Assembly: GCF_008086045.1 (NCBI RefSeq)
Contig: NZ_VSEY01000046.1
Span: 1 to 64,000 of the forward strand
Length of the DNA: 64,000 nt
Direction: 5' to 3'
Source of the DNA: Nonomuraea sp. PA05
GTDB taxonomy: Bacteria > Actinomycetota > Actinomycetes > Streptosporangiales > Streptosporangiaceae
The notes below the pieces were generated by a model. The model was not told the DNA's origin and made no database searches. It saw only the letters and a list, made by a program, of their open reading frames with translations. The position numbers were made by a program, and so were the translations under genes. Positions 9,074 to 16,089 of the stretch are shown one piece after another. Positions within the stretch are counted from its first letter, which is position 1. Every line of letters begins with the position of its first letter.

Positions 9074-9093
9074 TTTGTGAACCCCTTCACAAA
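9074..9093. promoter_or_regulatory. Rex operator (ROP) upstream of menJ-nuo
   Basis: TTTGTGAACCCCTTCACAAA is a perfect 8+8 inverted repeat with a 4-base spacer. It matches the Rex operator consensus TTGTGAAnnnnTTCACAA. It lies 57 bp upstream of the MenJ-like start on the minus strand. A rex gene is present at 28.7-29.3 kb. In Streptomyces coelicolor Rex is known to control nuo. The sequence is seen directly; control of menJ and nuo by it is inference. Confidence 0.85.
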
Positions 9094-9227
9094 CTTACCG
9101 GCCCGCAGTCTACTGCTTTTCCTGTACATAGTGGCAGTCGGGGTGCGGTTCTGTGATCCATGAGGACGGCGTGTCGCCTGGGGCCGCGCAGTCATGATCG
9201 TCACGCTAGCAGCAGGCCCCCGGGCGG

Positions 9228-10100
9228 TCAGAGCCCGGCCAGAGAGGCGATGCAGTCTCGAGACGCCTGCTCGTCGAGCGCCGCCTCCCGCAGCACGTCG
9301 AACAGCAGCGAATACCGGTAGACCCGCTCCTCCGCCTCGATCAGCTCCAGCCCCGGATAGTCCTCGGTGTAGACCACGTCGCCGGAGATCGGGCCGAGCA
9401 GCCGCATCGAGGGAAATCTCAGATGCACGAAACTCGATAAGTCGATCGGATGCTGCTGCTCCAGCAACATCACCTGAATCGTGATATTCGGCAGGTCGGA
9501 AAGCTCCAGGAGATGGCGTAACTGCTCGCGCATCATCGCCTCGTCGGCCTCGCCGAAGCGACGGCGCAAAGTGGCCTCCTCCACCACCGCCGTGTAGGTC
9601 ACCCGTTCGTCGGTGAGCAGTTGCTGGCGGCGCATCCGCACGCGGGTCCTGCGCTCGATCTGGGTCGGCGTGGCCAGCTCCACCGCGCGGTAGAGCCGCG
9701 CCAGCTCCTGGGCGTACGCGCGCGTCTGCAGCAGGCCGGGCACCACGTTGTTGTGCCACGCGCTGATCACCCGGGCGCCGTCCTCCAGGCCGATGTACTC
9801 CAGCGCCACCTCGGCCAGAAGGTCGGAGTAGGACTCCCACCAGCCCTTGGGCACATGGTTGCCGGCCAGCTCCAGCAGCAGGTCGGCCTCCTCGCCCAGC
9901 GCGTCGTAGTGCTTGAGCAACCTGGCCACGTCCTTGGCCGACGGAGCGACCTGCCCGGTCTCCAGCCGGGAGAGCTTGGAGGTCGACCAGTGCAGCGCCT
10001 GCGACACCTGGACCCCGTTGAGCCCCGCCTCTTCGCGGAGCCGCCGCAGCTCAGAGGCGAGTTTTCGGCGGCGGAGTGTCGGATTGATCTCCCCGATCAC
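9228..10100 (-). CDS. XRE-family helix-turn-helix regulator with DUF5753 domain
   Basis: Protein of 290 aa with an N-terminal HTH (about residues 10-65: LASELRRLREEAGLNGVQVS, then STSKLSRLETGQVAPS). The C-terminal part is the DUF5753 domain (about 105-285), recognisable by AWHNNVVPGLLQTRAYAQ and FVHLRFPSM. Such proteins are very numerous in actinomycetes, often paired with a small DUF397 gene and linked to development or antibiotic control (BldB/AbaA-like clusters). I found no DUF397 partner next to it, so it is a lone copy. The target is unknown. Confidence 0.9.
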   Translation of the reverse strand: MIGEINPTLRRRKLASELRRLREEAGLNGVQVSQALHWSTSKLSRLETGQVAPSAKDVARLLKHYDALGEEADLLLELAGNHVPKGWWESYSDLLAEVALEYIGLEDGARVISAWHNNVVPGLLQTRAYAQELARLYRAVELATPTQIERRTRVRMRRQQLLTDERVTYTAVVEEATLRRRFGEADEAMMREQLRHLLELSDLPNITIQVMLLEQQHPIDLSSFVHLRFPSMRLLGPISGDVVYTEDYPGLELIEAEERVYRYSLLFDVLREAALDEQASRDCIASLAGL

Positions 10101-10168
10101 TCAGCCTCCTCTCGGGACATTCTTCTGAATATGCCCGCCCCGCTTCCGCGCAATCGTCGCCGGGAAGA

Positions 10169-10203
10169 ATGAGTCACGTTCCGCGAGGAATCCCTTGACT
10201 CAT
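10169..10203. repeat. Inverted repeat upstream of the XRE gene
   Basis: ATGAGTCA at 10169-10176 is mirrored by TGACTCAT at 10196-10203, separated by 19 bases. It lies in the 283-bp non-coding region between the divergent XRE gene (start 10100) and the membrane protein gene (start 10384). I see no small gene in that region. The repeat could be an operator or a weak hairpin; nothing decides between them. Confidence 0.4.
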
Positions 10204-10383
10204 CCCAGCGGGAATTGCACGGGGCCGCCCGATGGCACACCCTCAGGGTAGCCCGCAGAGGAGAAAGCGGGCCAGCTGGAAATGAGGTTTTCGCCAGACG
10301 CGAGCGGGCGGATGGTGGGACCCATCCGCCCGGAACCGCGCAGCACCCGACTCTGACCGAAGAGCGGAAATGGGAGCCGCGGC

Positions 10384-11118
10384 ATGAACGACGCTACACG
10401 TGGCGCCGGAGATCGCAAGGGCGGATGGCGGCGATTAGCCGTCGCCGTCAACAGGTGGCTCTGGCGCCGGCCCAACGGTTTCGCGAAGGAGCACGGCTGG
10501 GAGATCGACAGGTCGGCCTGGGGCGGGCGGACGTACCGCGACCCCCGGTTCGAGCAGCGTAAGAAGGAGATCCTGGAGTCGCCGCCCCAGGACGAGGCGG
10601 TCGCCGAGCCGCCGCCGCGCAAGTTCAGCCCTGGGGACGGGTTCCCCAGGAAACATCCGAAGATCGCCAGAGCGCACGGGCCCGTCGCCGCCATGGGGCT
10701 GGCCTGGCGGTGGCGCAGCGAGGCCGCGCTGGCCGGCGCGGTCACACTGCTGATCTGGCAAGGGGTCACCTGGCAAGGGCCGGTGGCGGCACTGCTGCTC
10801 GCGGGGGCGGTGCTCGCCGGCGGCGCGATCCCGGCCGTACGCAGGGCCGCGGGGCGGCTCGTCACCCGCCACCGTTTCCAGGGGCTCTGCCTGCGCACCT
10901 CGATGCGCACCCCGGAGGGGCGCCTGCCCCTCGTCATCCGCACCCGGTCGATCCCGAACGGGACCGCGATCGTGATCTGGTGCAGGTCGGGCATGAGCCC
11001 CGAGCTGTTCGAGGACTACATCCCCGAGATCAGGGTCGCCTGCTTCGTCAAGGAGGTCACGCTGCACCGCCATCCCCACTGGGCCCACCTGCTGACCATC
11101 GAGCTCAGGCGGGCTTGA
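10384..11118 (+). CDS. Membrane protein resembling the N-terminal region of TraB/FtsK-like translocases
   Basis: Protein of 244 aa, not assigned to a named family with certainty. The N-terminal 110 residues are basic and Trp/Arg-rich. Two adjacent transmembrane helices follow (about 113-130 and 132-150), then an 85-residue cytoplasmic domain with GLCLRTSMRTPEGRLPLVIR and a section ending in LLTIELRRA. This layout resembles the part ahead of the ATPase in actinomycete TraB/FtsK-SpoIIIE conjugation proteins. No Walker A motif exists, and the gene stops where the ATPase would begin. The 3' end overlaps the convergent menG end by 14 bp. It may be a domesticated fragment; function unknown. Confidence 0.7.
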   Translation: MNDATRGAGDRKGGWRRLAVAVNRWLWRRPNGFAKEHGWEIDRSAWGGRTYRDPRFEQRKKEILESPPQDEAVAEPPPRKFSPGDGFPRKHPKIARAHGPVAAMGLAWRWRSEAALAGAVTLLIWQGVTWQGPVAALLLAGAVLAGGAIPAVRRAAGRLVTRHRFQGLCLRTSMRTPEGRLPLVIRTRSIPNGTAIVIWCRSGMSPELFEDYIPEIRVACFVKEVTLHRHPHWAHLLTIELRRA

Positions 11119-11821
11119 ACCCCCTGTGCATGGCGACGATCCCCATCGTGAGATTGCGCCAGGCCACCCGTTCCCAGCCGGCGTCCTGGATCGTCCGGGC
11201 CAGCGTCGGCTGGTCGGGCCAGTCCCTGATCGACTCGGCGAGGTACTCGTAGGAGTCGTCGTTCGAGCCGAACACCTTGGCCACCTTCGGCAGCATCCGC
11301 ATCAGGTACTCGCGGTAGACCATGTCGAACGCGCCGACCGTCACGTGCGAGAACTCCAGGATCACCAGACGCCCGCCTGGCCTGGTCACGCGCAGCATCT
11401 CCCGCAGCGCCTGCGAGGTGTCGTGCACGTTGCGCAACGCCACCGAGATCGTCACCGCGTCGAAGGCGTCGTCGGCGAACGGCAGCCGCAGCGCGTCACC
11501 CGCGATGAACGGCACCCCCGGCCCCGACAACGCGTTGCCACCGTGCCGCCGCACCCCTGTGCTCAGCATGCCGAACGAGAAGTCGGAGGCGATCGCCCGC
11601 GCGCCCAGCGTGGTGAACGCGTCGGTGGACGTGCCCGTGCCCGCCCCCAGGTCGAGCACCAGCTCCCCCGGCCCGGCGTCCACGGCGGCGGCCACCGCCT
11701 TGCGCCAGAGCCGCACCTGCCCCAAGGAGATCACGTCATTGACCAGGTCGTAGCGCCGGGCGGTGCGATCGAACATCGCGGCGACCTCGTCCGGCTGTTT
11801 GTCCAACTGAGCGCGCGTCAT
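11105..11821 (-). CDS. menG: Demethylmenaquinone methyltransferase (UbiE/MenG)
   Basis: SAM-dependent C-methyltransferase that makes menaquinone from demethylmenaquinone, the last ring step of the pathway. It has 238 aa. The UbiE opening VAAMFDRTARRYDLVNDVIS is followed by the SAM motif LVLDLGAGTGT near residue 55. The family sequences RNVHDTSQALREMLRVTRPG and the C-terminal NLTMGIVAMHRGF are present. The frame allows GTG 11827, but AAGG lies 7 bases before ATG 11821, which favours the ATG. Substrate assignment to menaquinone rather than ubiquinone rests on the actinobacterial context and the nearby MenJ-like gene. Confidence 0.93.
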   Translation of the reverse strand: MTRAQLDKQPDEVAAMFDRTARRYDLVNDVISLGQVRLWRKAVAAAVDAGPGELVLDLGAGTGTSTDAFTTLGARAIASDFSFGMLSTGVRRHGGNALSGPGVPFIAGDALRLPFADDAFDAVTISVALRNVHDTSQALREMLRVTRPGGRLVILEFSHVTVGAFDMVYREYLMRMLPKVAKVFGSNDDSYEYLAESIRDWPDQPTLARTIQDAGWERVAWRNLTMGIVAMHRGFKPA

Positions 11822-11927
11822 GCTCACACCTTATTGGGCCCGGCCTGCGGGTACGCGGTCATGCCCATCCAGGACAATCAACGGAAAGTAGCCACAGTGC
11901 TACCCACAGTCTGCTAGATATTGGCGA

Positions 11928-13133
11928 ATGCTTGCCCGTGTCGCCCTTGCGGCGATCATCGCCTCGTCCCCCGTCGCGCAGCAGCGCGTCGTGGCGGCCG
12001 ACCCGGTCGACAACACCCCGCACGTGCTCGACGGCATCGTCAACGCCATCACCGTCGTCGGCCGCACGGTCGTCGTCGGCGGTTCGTTCAGCGAAGTCAG
12101 CGACGCGTCCAGGTCCACGGTCCACGCGCGCGACAACCTGTTCGCCTACGACCTGGTGACCGGACGCATCCTGCCGGGCTTCGCGCCCAGCGTGGCCGGC
12201 CCCGTCTACGGCCTGACGGCCGGCGACCACGGCACCGTCTACGTCGGCGGCGAGTTCCACGGCGTGGACAACCGCAGAGCGCGCGGCCTGGCCAGGCTCA
12301 GCCTGGCCGACGGCGCCCTGGTGCCCGGCTTCCAGCCGCGCATCGGCGGCGGCATGGTGACCTCGCTGGCCAGGCAGGGCTCCCACCTCTACGTCGGCGG
12401 CGACTTCAGCAGCCCGCGCACGGCGCTGGCCCGCCTGGACGCCACCACCGGCGCGCCCGACGCGGGCTTCGCCATCGAGCCAGGCTCGCCGCTGACGTCG
12501 CGGGTGAAGGTGTACTCGCTGGCCGTCTCCGGCCGCAGGCTCGCCGTGGACGGCTCGTTCACCACGCTCGACGGCCACTCCCGGCCGCAGCTCGGGCTGA
12601 TCGACGTCGGCGGGGCGAGCGCCAGAGTGGCCCCGTGGCGGACGGACGCGTACGCGCGCCGGTGCAGCAGCGCCTTCCCCTCCTACGTACGGGGCCTCGA
12701 CTTCTCCCCCGACGGCCGCTACTTCGTTGTCGTGACCACGGGCGGCGCCAAGGGCGGCATCTGCGACACGGCGGCCAGGTTCGAGACCTGGGCCAGAGGC
12801 TCCGCCATCGCTCCGACCTGGGTGAACAGCACCGGAGGCGACTCACTCTACGCAGTCGCGGTGACCGGCGCGGCGGTGTACGTGGGCGGGCACCAGCGCT
12901 GGCTGGACAATCCGCGCGGCCGCGACTCGGCGGGCCCCGGCGCGGTGTCACGGCCGGGGATCGGCGCCATTCATCCGAGCACCGGAAAGGCCCTCAGTTG
13001 GAATCCCACGCGGGAGCGCGGGATCGGGGTGAAGGCGTTTTACGCGCACGCCAGTGGACTACTTGTCGGTAGCGACACAACGAGACTCGGACGGGAGTAC
13101 CATGCCCGGATTGGCATGTTCCCCCTGCCCTAG
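11928..13133 (+). CDS. Secreted beta-propeller protein (delta-60-type repeats)
   Basis: Protein of 401 aa with an N-terminal signal peptide (LARVALAAIIASSPVAQQ, cleavage probably after residue 24, VVAA). The rest is made of repeats that carry VVVGGSFSEV, VYVGGEFHGVDN, LYVGGDFSS and VYVGGHQRWL, spaced by 50-60 residues. These VGGxF motifs are typical of secreted delta-60 repeat (DUF5122-like) propellers. There is no catalytic motif and no membrane anchor. The start ATG 11928 has a poor ribosome binding site. Its 3' end overlaps the convergent DUF4229 gene by 4 bp. Function unknown. Confidence 0.8.
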   Translation: MLARVALAAIIASSPVAQQRVVAADPVDNTPHVLDGIVNAITVVGRTVVVGGSFSEVSDASRSTVHARDNLFAYDLVTGRILPGFAPSVAGPVYGLTAGDHGTVYVGGEFHGVDNRRARGLARLSLADGALVPGFQPRIGGGMVTSLARQGSHLYVGGDFSSPRTALARLDATTGAPDAGFAIEPGSPLTSRVKVYSLAVSGRRLAVDGSFTTLDGHSRPQLGLIDVGGASARVAPWRTDAYARRCSSAFPSYVRGLDFSPDGRYFVVVTTGGAKGGICDTAARFETWARGSAIAPTWVNSTGGDSLYAVAVTGAAVYVGGHQRWLDNPRGRDSAGPGAVSRPGIGAIHPSTGKALSWNPTRERGIGVKAFYAHASGLLVGSDTTRLGREYHARIGMFPLP

Positions 13134-13348
13134 TCGTTGTGCGGCTTCGGCCGGTCGATCCTGTCGCTGAGACGCGCACTCACGGCGTCACGCTGCTTGG
13201 ACAGCAAGACGTAGCTCGCTATGCCGCTGATCAAGAAAGCAGCGGCGATGAGGATCAGTGGGTTTTGGAGTCCGAGCAGGTACAGGACACCCAGGGTCAC
13301 GAGAAACAAGCCGATCCGCGACGCGGTGTAAACGAGAACGGGACGCAC
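13130..13348 (-). CDS. DUF4229 membrane protein
   Basis: Small protein of 72 aa if it starts at GTG 13348, where the family-like N-terminus VRPVLVYTASRIGLF begins; the frame is open to 13405. Two transmembrane helices are visible (about residues 8-25 and 29-48), followed by a basic and polar C-terminal tail ending RLSDRIDRPKPHND. DUF4229 proteins are conserved in actinobacteria, often near menaquinone or cytochrome genes, without known function. The gene is convergent with the beta-propeller gene. Confidence 0.8.
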   Translation of the reverse strand: MRPVLVYTASRIGLFLVTLGVLYLLGLQNPLILIAAAFLISGIASYVLLSKQRDAVSARLSDRIDRPKPHND

Positions 13349-13605
13349 AGGTTCGAGGTTACTCGGACCTGCACAGCGGTCGCTCTTCGCATCGGGCGCG
13401 AGCACTGCTACTGTTCCCAGTTAGGGAGTTTCGTAAAGAAACACCCACGAGAGCCCCAAAGAGGCTCTATCATATAACAATCGGGCAGTCAGCTGATAAC
13501 AACCCGTGATCTTCTTAGAAAACCACGGATAAATCAGGCTTCGCTCGACACACTGGTTACCTGTCCGCCCGCTGGCAGGAAGCGGGATGCGAGGGGGAGA
13601 GATTG

Positions 13606-13827
13606 GTGGAGAGTAGCAGCGAGCGTCTGCTGACCCCAGGAGAGGTTGCCGCCCTCTTCCGGGTAGACCCAAAGACGGTTACGCGCTGGGCAGCGGCAGG
13701 CCGCATCAGCAGTATCCGCACCCCCGGAGGGCACCGGCGCTTCCGCGAGTCGGAAGTCCACGCCCTTCTCCGAGGCGAGGACGTTCTCACGGCCGACAGG
13801 CCAGCAGGTGAGTCCCCGCGCGTCTGA
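13606..13827 (+). CDS. bldC: BldC-like MerR-type DNA-binding protein
   Basis: Small regulator of 73 aa made almost only of a MerR-type winged HTH. LLTPGEVAALFRVDPKTVTR and SIRTPGGHRRFRESEVHALL match the Streptomyces BldC style closely. BldC is known to bind direct repeats cooperatively and to hold back entry into development. GTG 13606 is preceded by GAGGGGGAGA at a good distance; a TTG at 13603 is less likely. The 257 bp upstream are unusually AT-rich for this window and include a 6-bp stem (AGAGCC/GGCTCT at 13450-13468), but I cannot assign a promoter. Other BldC-like paralogues exist, so orthology is likely, not proven. Confidence 0.85.
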   Translation: MESSSERLLTPGEVAALFRVDPKTVTRWAAAGRISSIRTPGGHRRFRESEVHALLRGEDVLTADRPAGESPRV

Positions 13828-14018
13828 CGTTCCGTCTAGTCGGTGATCCTGCACGGCGGGCCGCCTGAACAGCGGTCCTTCCCGCCAGGATCACCGCTGG
13901 CGGAACCCACTGTTTCGCGTGCCCTCCCGGCCACACTTCCGTACGGGGAAGGCACGGGGCGGCGCCAACCGCCGACCGTGGCTGGCGCCTGTCCGTTCGC
14001 CCGGACCTGGCCACGTCC

Positions 14019-14183
14019 CGCCCGCTCGAAGGCCCGCGCTTCTTCCCGTATCGGGAGGCCCGCGTCTCGCCCGCCCAAAGGCCCGCGCCTCGCCCGCCCA
14101 AAGGCCCGCGCTTCTTCTCGCATCGGGAGGCCCGCGTCTCGCCCGCTCGAAGGCCCGCGTTTCCCTGCCGTATCGGGAGGCGC
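14019..14183. repeat. Degenerate GC-rich tandem repeat array
   Basis: The 373-bp gene-free stretch after bldC (13828-14200) carries about three and a half imperfect copies of a 45-51 bp unit. Each full copy joins CCGCTCGAAGGCCCGCG (or CCGCCCAAAGGCCCGCG) to CCCGTATCGGGAGGCCCGCG (or TCGCATCGGGAGGCCCGCG). Approximate copies are 14019-14067, a half unit 14068-14088, 14089-14139 and 14140-14183. CCCG-TAT-CGGG in the unit is a short inverted repeat. The remainder of the gap (13828-14018) holds nothing I recognise. Confidence 0.75.
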
Positions 14184-14200
14184 ACCCCCCTGCCGCCCGA

Positions 14201-14443
14201 TCAGGCGTCTTCCTGCCGCGCCTTGAAGGCCAGGAACTCCCGCTCAAGCTCGTCGTTCTCCTCTTCCCAGCGCCGGCGGCGCGACTCCGCCTCCTCCTCG
14301 GTCAGCGACTCCGTCAGCCACTGCTCGTAGTCGGGGTCACCAGGCTGGACCTCCACGTAGGCGTTGCCCAGCAGCCGCCCGTCCTGGCTGGTCAGGCTCT
14401 GCGGTACGCGCAAGGTCCCGTCCGCGAGCCGGATCACGTACAT
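14201..14443 (-). CDS. Small acidic hypothetical protein, partner of the metallopeptidase gene
   Basis: Protein of 80 aa, not recognised. The N-terminal half (YVIRLADGTLRVPQSLTSQ, LLGNAYVEVQPGDPDYEQW) looks like a small beta domain. The C-terminal half (SLTEEEAESRRRRWEEENDE onward) is a charged helix, possibly coiled coil. No signal peptide or membrane segment. It begins 10 bp after the stop of the metallopeptidase-like gene on the same strand, so the two are probably co-transcribed. AGGTGA precedes ATG 14443. Confidence 0.65.
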   Translation of the reverse strand: MYVIRLADGTLRVPQSLTSQDGRLLGNAYVEVQPGDPDYEQWLTESLTEEEAESRRRRWEEENDELEREFLAFKARQEDA

Positions 14444-14453
14444 GGCCGATCAC

Positions 14454-15650
14454 CTAGATTCCGTAGCGCCGGTTGAAGAACAGCATGATGTCGAGCGCCA
14501 TTCGCGTATCGCCCCCGAGCATGTCCACCAGGGCCGGGCGCTGACGCGAGGCGATGGCGGCGAAGGCGTCGGCGAAGAACTCCTTACGGCCCAGCCCGCC
14601 GTCCTGACGGTGGAAGGTGGAGGCCAGGAGCGGCACGGCGCAGTCGTACAGGCGCACGAACTCCGGCGAGTCCGACACCCAGTCGCCGTACGGCGAGTCG
14701 ATGTCGTCGATGGCGTGGCCGACCTCGTGCATCATCACGTCGGGAGTGGGTGAGGGCCGGTCGCCCACCACGATCTTCCTGTCGCCGTACGCGCCGGCGC
14801 AGATGTCCCACGTCGCCCGGCTCGACGGGAGCGGCGCGCCGCGCAGGTAACCCATGTCGTCGAGGTCGGGCACGCCGCCCGGGCCGACGTAGATGCCCTC
14901 CAGGCCCGACACGAGCAGTTCCTTCAGCCGCTCGGGCAGCCTGGCCAGGCTCTCCACCGCCCTGATGACGTCCGCCGGCGGCGGGCCCAGCCTGGCGTCC
15001 CACTGGCGGTGCAGGATCGTCTCCAGCCTGCCGCAGTGCCGCAGGCCGTCGCCCAGCGAGGGGGCGTCGGGGCGGTGGGGGCGGGCTCTGAGGGGGTCGT
15101 CGACGAGCTCGAAGTCGTCCCAGGTGTAGCGGGGGCGGTCCACCACCACGGCGGCGGGCAGGCGTTCGCCGCGCTCGCGCACCGCGAAGGCGTCCCAGCC
15201 CGCAACCCGGCCGCCGCGCCCCTCCACACGCCCGCCCGGCCCGTCCACATGTGTGCCCGGCCCGTCCGTGCGCGTGCCCGGCCGCCCGTCGAACGATCCG
15301 TTCGCGCGCCCGCCCGGCCTGTTGTCGAACGCCCCATCCGAACGCCTGCCGTCGAGAGGCCCGTCCGCGTGGGTGACCGGGCGGCCGTCGAGCGGCCACA
15401 TCGGGCGCTCCAGCCCGTCACCTCCGGGCCACATCATCCTGTCCTGCGCCCCGGGCGACCGCCCCGTCTCACCGCGCCGTCCCGCCTTGCGCGGCTCACC
15501 GCCGCCGGTGCGCGTGTCGGACCAGAAGGAACGATCAGCGTCGGCGTGCGCCTCACCACGGCGCGAGAAGAGGTACGAGCCGCGCCGCCACCAACGGCCA
15601 CGCCGATGCCGTCCTCTGTCGTTGGGTCCCCTGTCGGAAGAAAAGGCCAT
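14454..15650 (-). CDS. Putative HExxH zinc metallopeptidase with low-complexity N-terminus
   Basis: Protein of 398 aa from ATG 15650 (GAGGGG lies 4 bases upstream; the frame is open to 15704). Residues 1-160 are Gly/Arg/Asp-rich with repeated DGRPG/DGPG units and look disordered. The C-terminal part holds MMHEVGHAIDDI (HEVGH at 308-312) and, 45 residues later, KEFFADAFAAI with Glu357. HExxH followed by E-F-x-A-D/E-x-F-A is the arrangement of gluzincin-type and lethal-factor-like (ATLF) peptidases. There is no signal peptide or membrane segment, so it is cytoplasmic or exported another way. Substrate unknown. Confidence 0.7.
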   Translation of the reverse strand: MAFSSDRGPNDRGRHRRGRWWRRGSYLFSRRGEAHADADRSFWSDTRTGGGEPRKAGRRGETGRSPGAQDRMMWPGGDGLERPMWPLDGRPVTHADGPLDGRRSDGAFDNRPGGRANGSFDGRPGTRTDGPGTHVDGPGGRVEGRGGRVAGWDAFAVRERGERLPAAVVVDRPRYTWDDFELVDDPLRARPHRPDAPSLGDGLRHCGRLETILHRQWDARLGPPPADVIRAVESLARLPERLKELLVSGLEGIYVGPGGVPDLDDMGYLRGAPLPSSRATWDICAGAYGDRKIVVGDRPSPTPDVMMHEVGHAIDDIDSPYGDWVSDSPEFVRLYDCAVPLLASTFHRQDGGLGRKEFFADAFAAIASRQRPALVDMLGGDTRMALDIMLFFNRRYGI

Positions 15651-15789
15651 CGCACCCCTCAACGCCACGTGGAGCCCCGTGGACACCGACACATCGGGTT
15701 CCACCGTACGACGCCGATCTTCCGCTAGTCACCCGAAATGGGACATCAGGCAGCACGATCACGCCGAAACATGGCTTACAGTTCGGGAC

Positions 15790-16083
15790 ATGGCAGGTGT
15801 TCTGATCGGCCTGGCGCTGCTGGCCTTCTGGCTCTTCTCACTGTTCGACGTGGTCACCACACCCGAAGACGAGGTACGGAACGTACCAAAGCCTCTTTGG
15901 ATCATCATCGTCGTGCTCATCCCGCTGCTCGGCGGCGTGGTGTGGATGGCGCGCGGCCGTCCGCGCGCGCCGAGGGCGGCCTGGCCCGTCCCCCCGGGCC
16001 CGGGCACGCCGAAGGGGCCGGACGACGACCCCGACTTCCTGCGTGACCTCGACCGGCGGATGCGCGGCGACGACGTCGCCTGA
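15790..16083 (+). CDS. PLDc_N-domain small membrane protein
   Basis: Protein of 97 aa. Two transmembrane helices (about residues 2-20 and 36-54) enclose FDVVTTPEDEVRNVPKPLWI, the pattern of the PLDc_N (cardiolipin-synthase N-terminal) domain. The rest is a proline-rich cytoplasmic tail ending DDDPDFLRDLDRRMRGDD. It has no catalytic HKD motif. Such genes are common and uncharacterised in actinobacteria. The start is ATG 15790; the ribosome binding site is weak. It converges on ccsB with a 6-bp gap. Confidence 0.8.
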   Translation: MAGVLIGLALLAFWLFSLFDVVTTPEDEVRNVPKPLWIIIVVLIPLLGGVVWMARGRPRAPRAAWPVPPGPGTPKGPDDDPDFLRDLDRRMRGDDVA

Positions 16084-16089
16084 TCTCCT

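Noticed and set aside
9018..9227. Possible DUF397 partner gene of the XRE/DUF5753 regulator
   Set aside because: No open frame with DUF397 features is present on either strand between 9018 and 9227 or in the 10101-10383 spacer.
14019..14183. CRISPR array
   Set aside because: Units are imperfect, of unequal length and contiguous, without unique spacers of constant size, and no cas genes are near.
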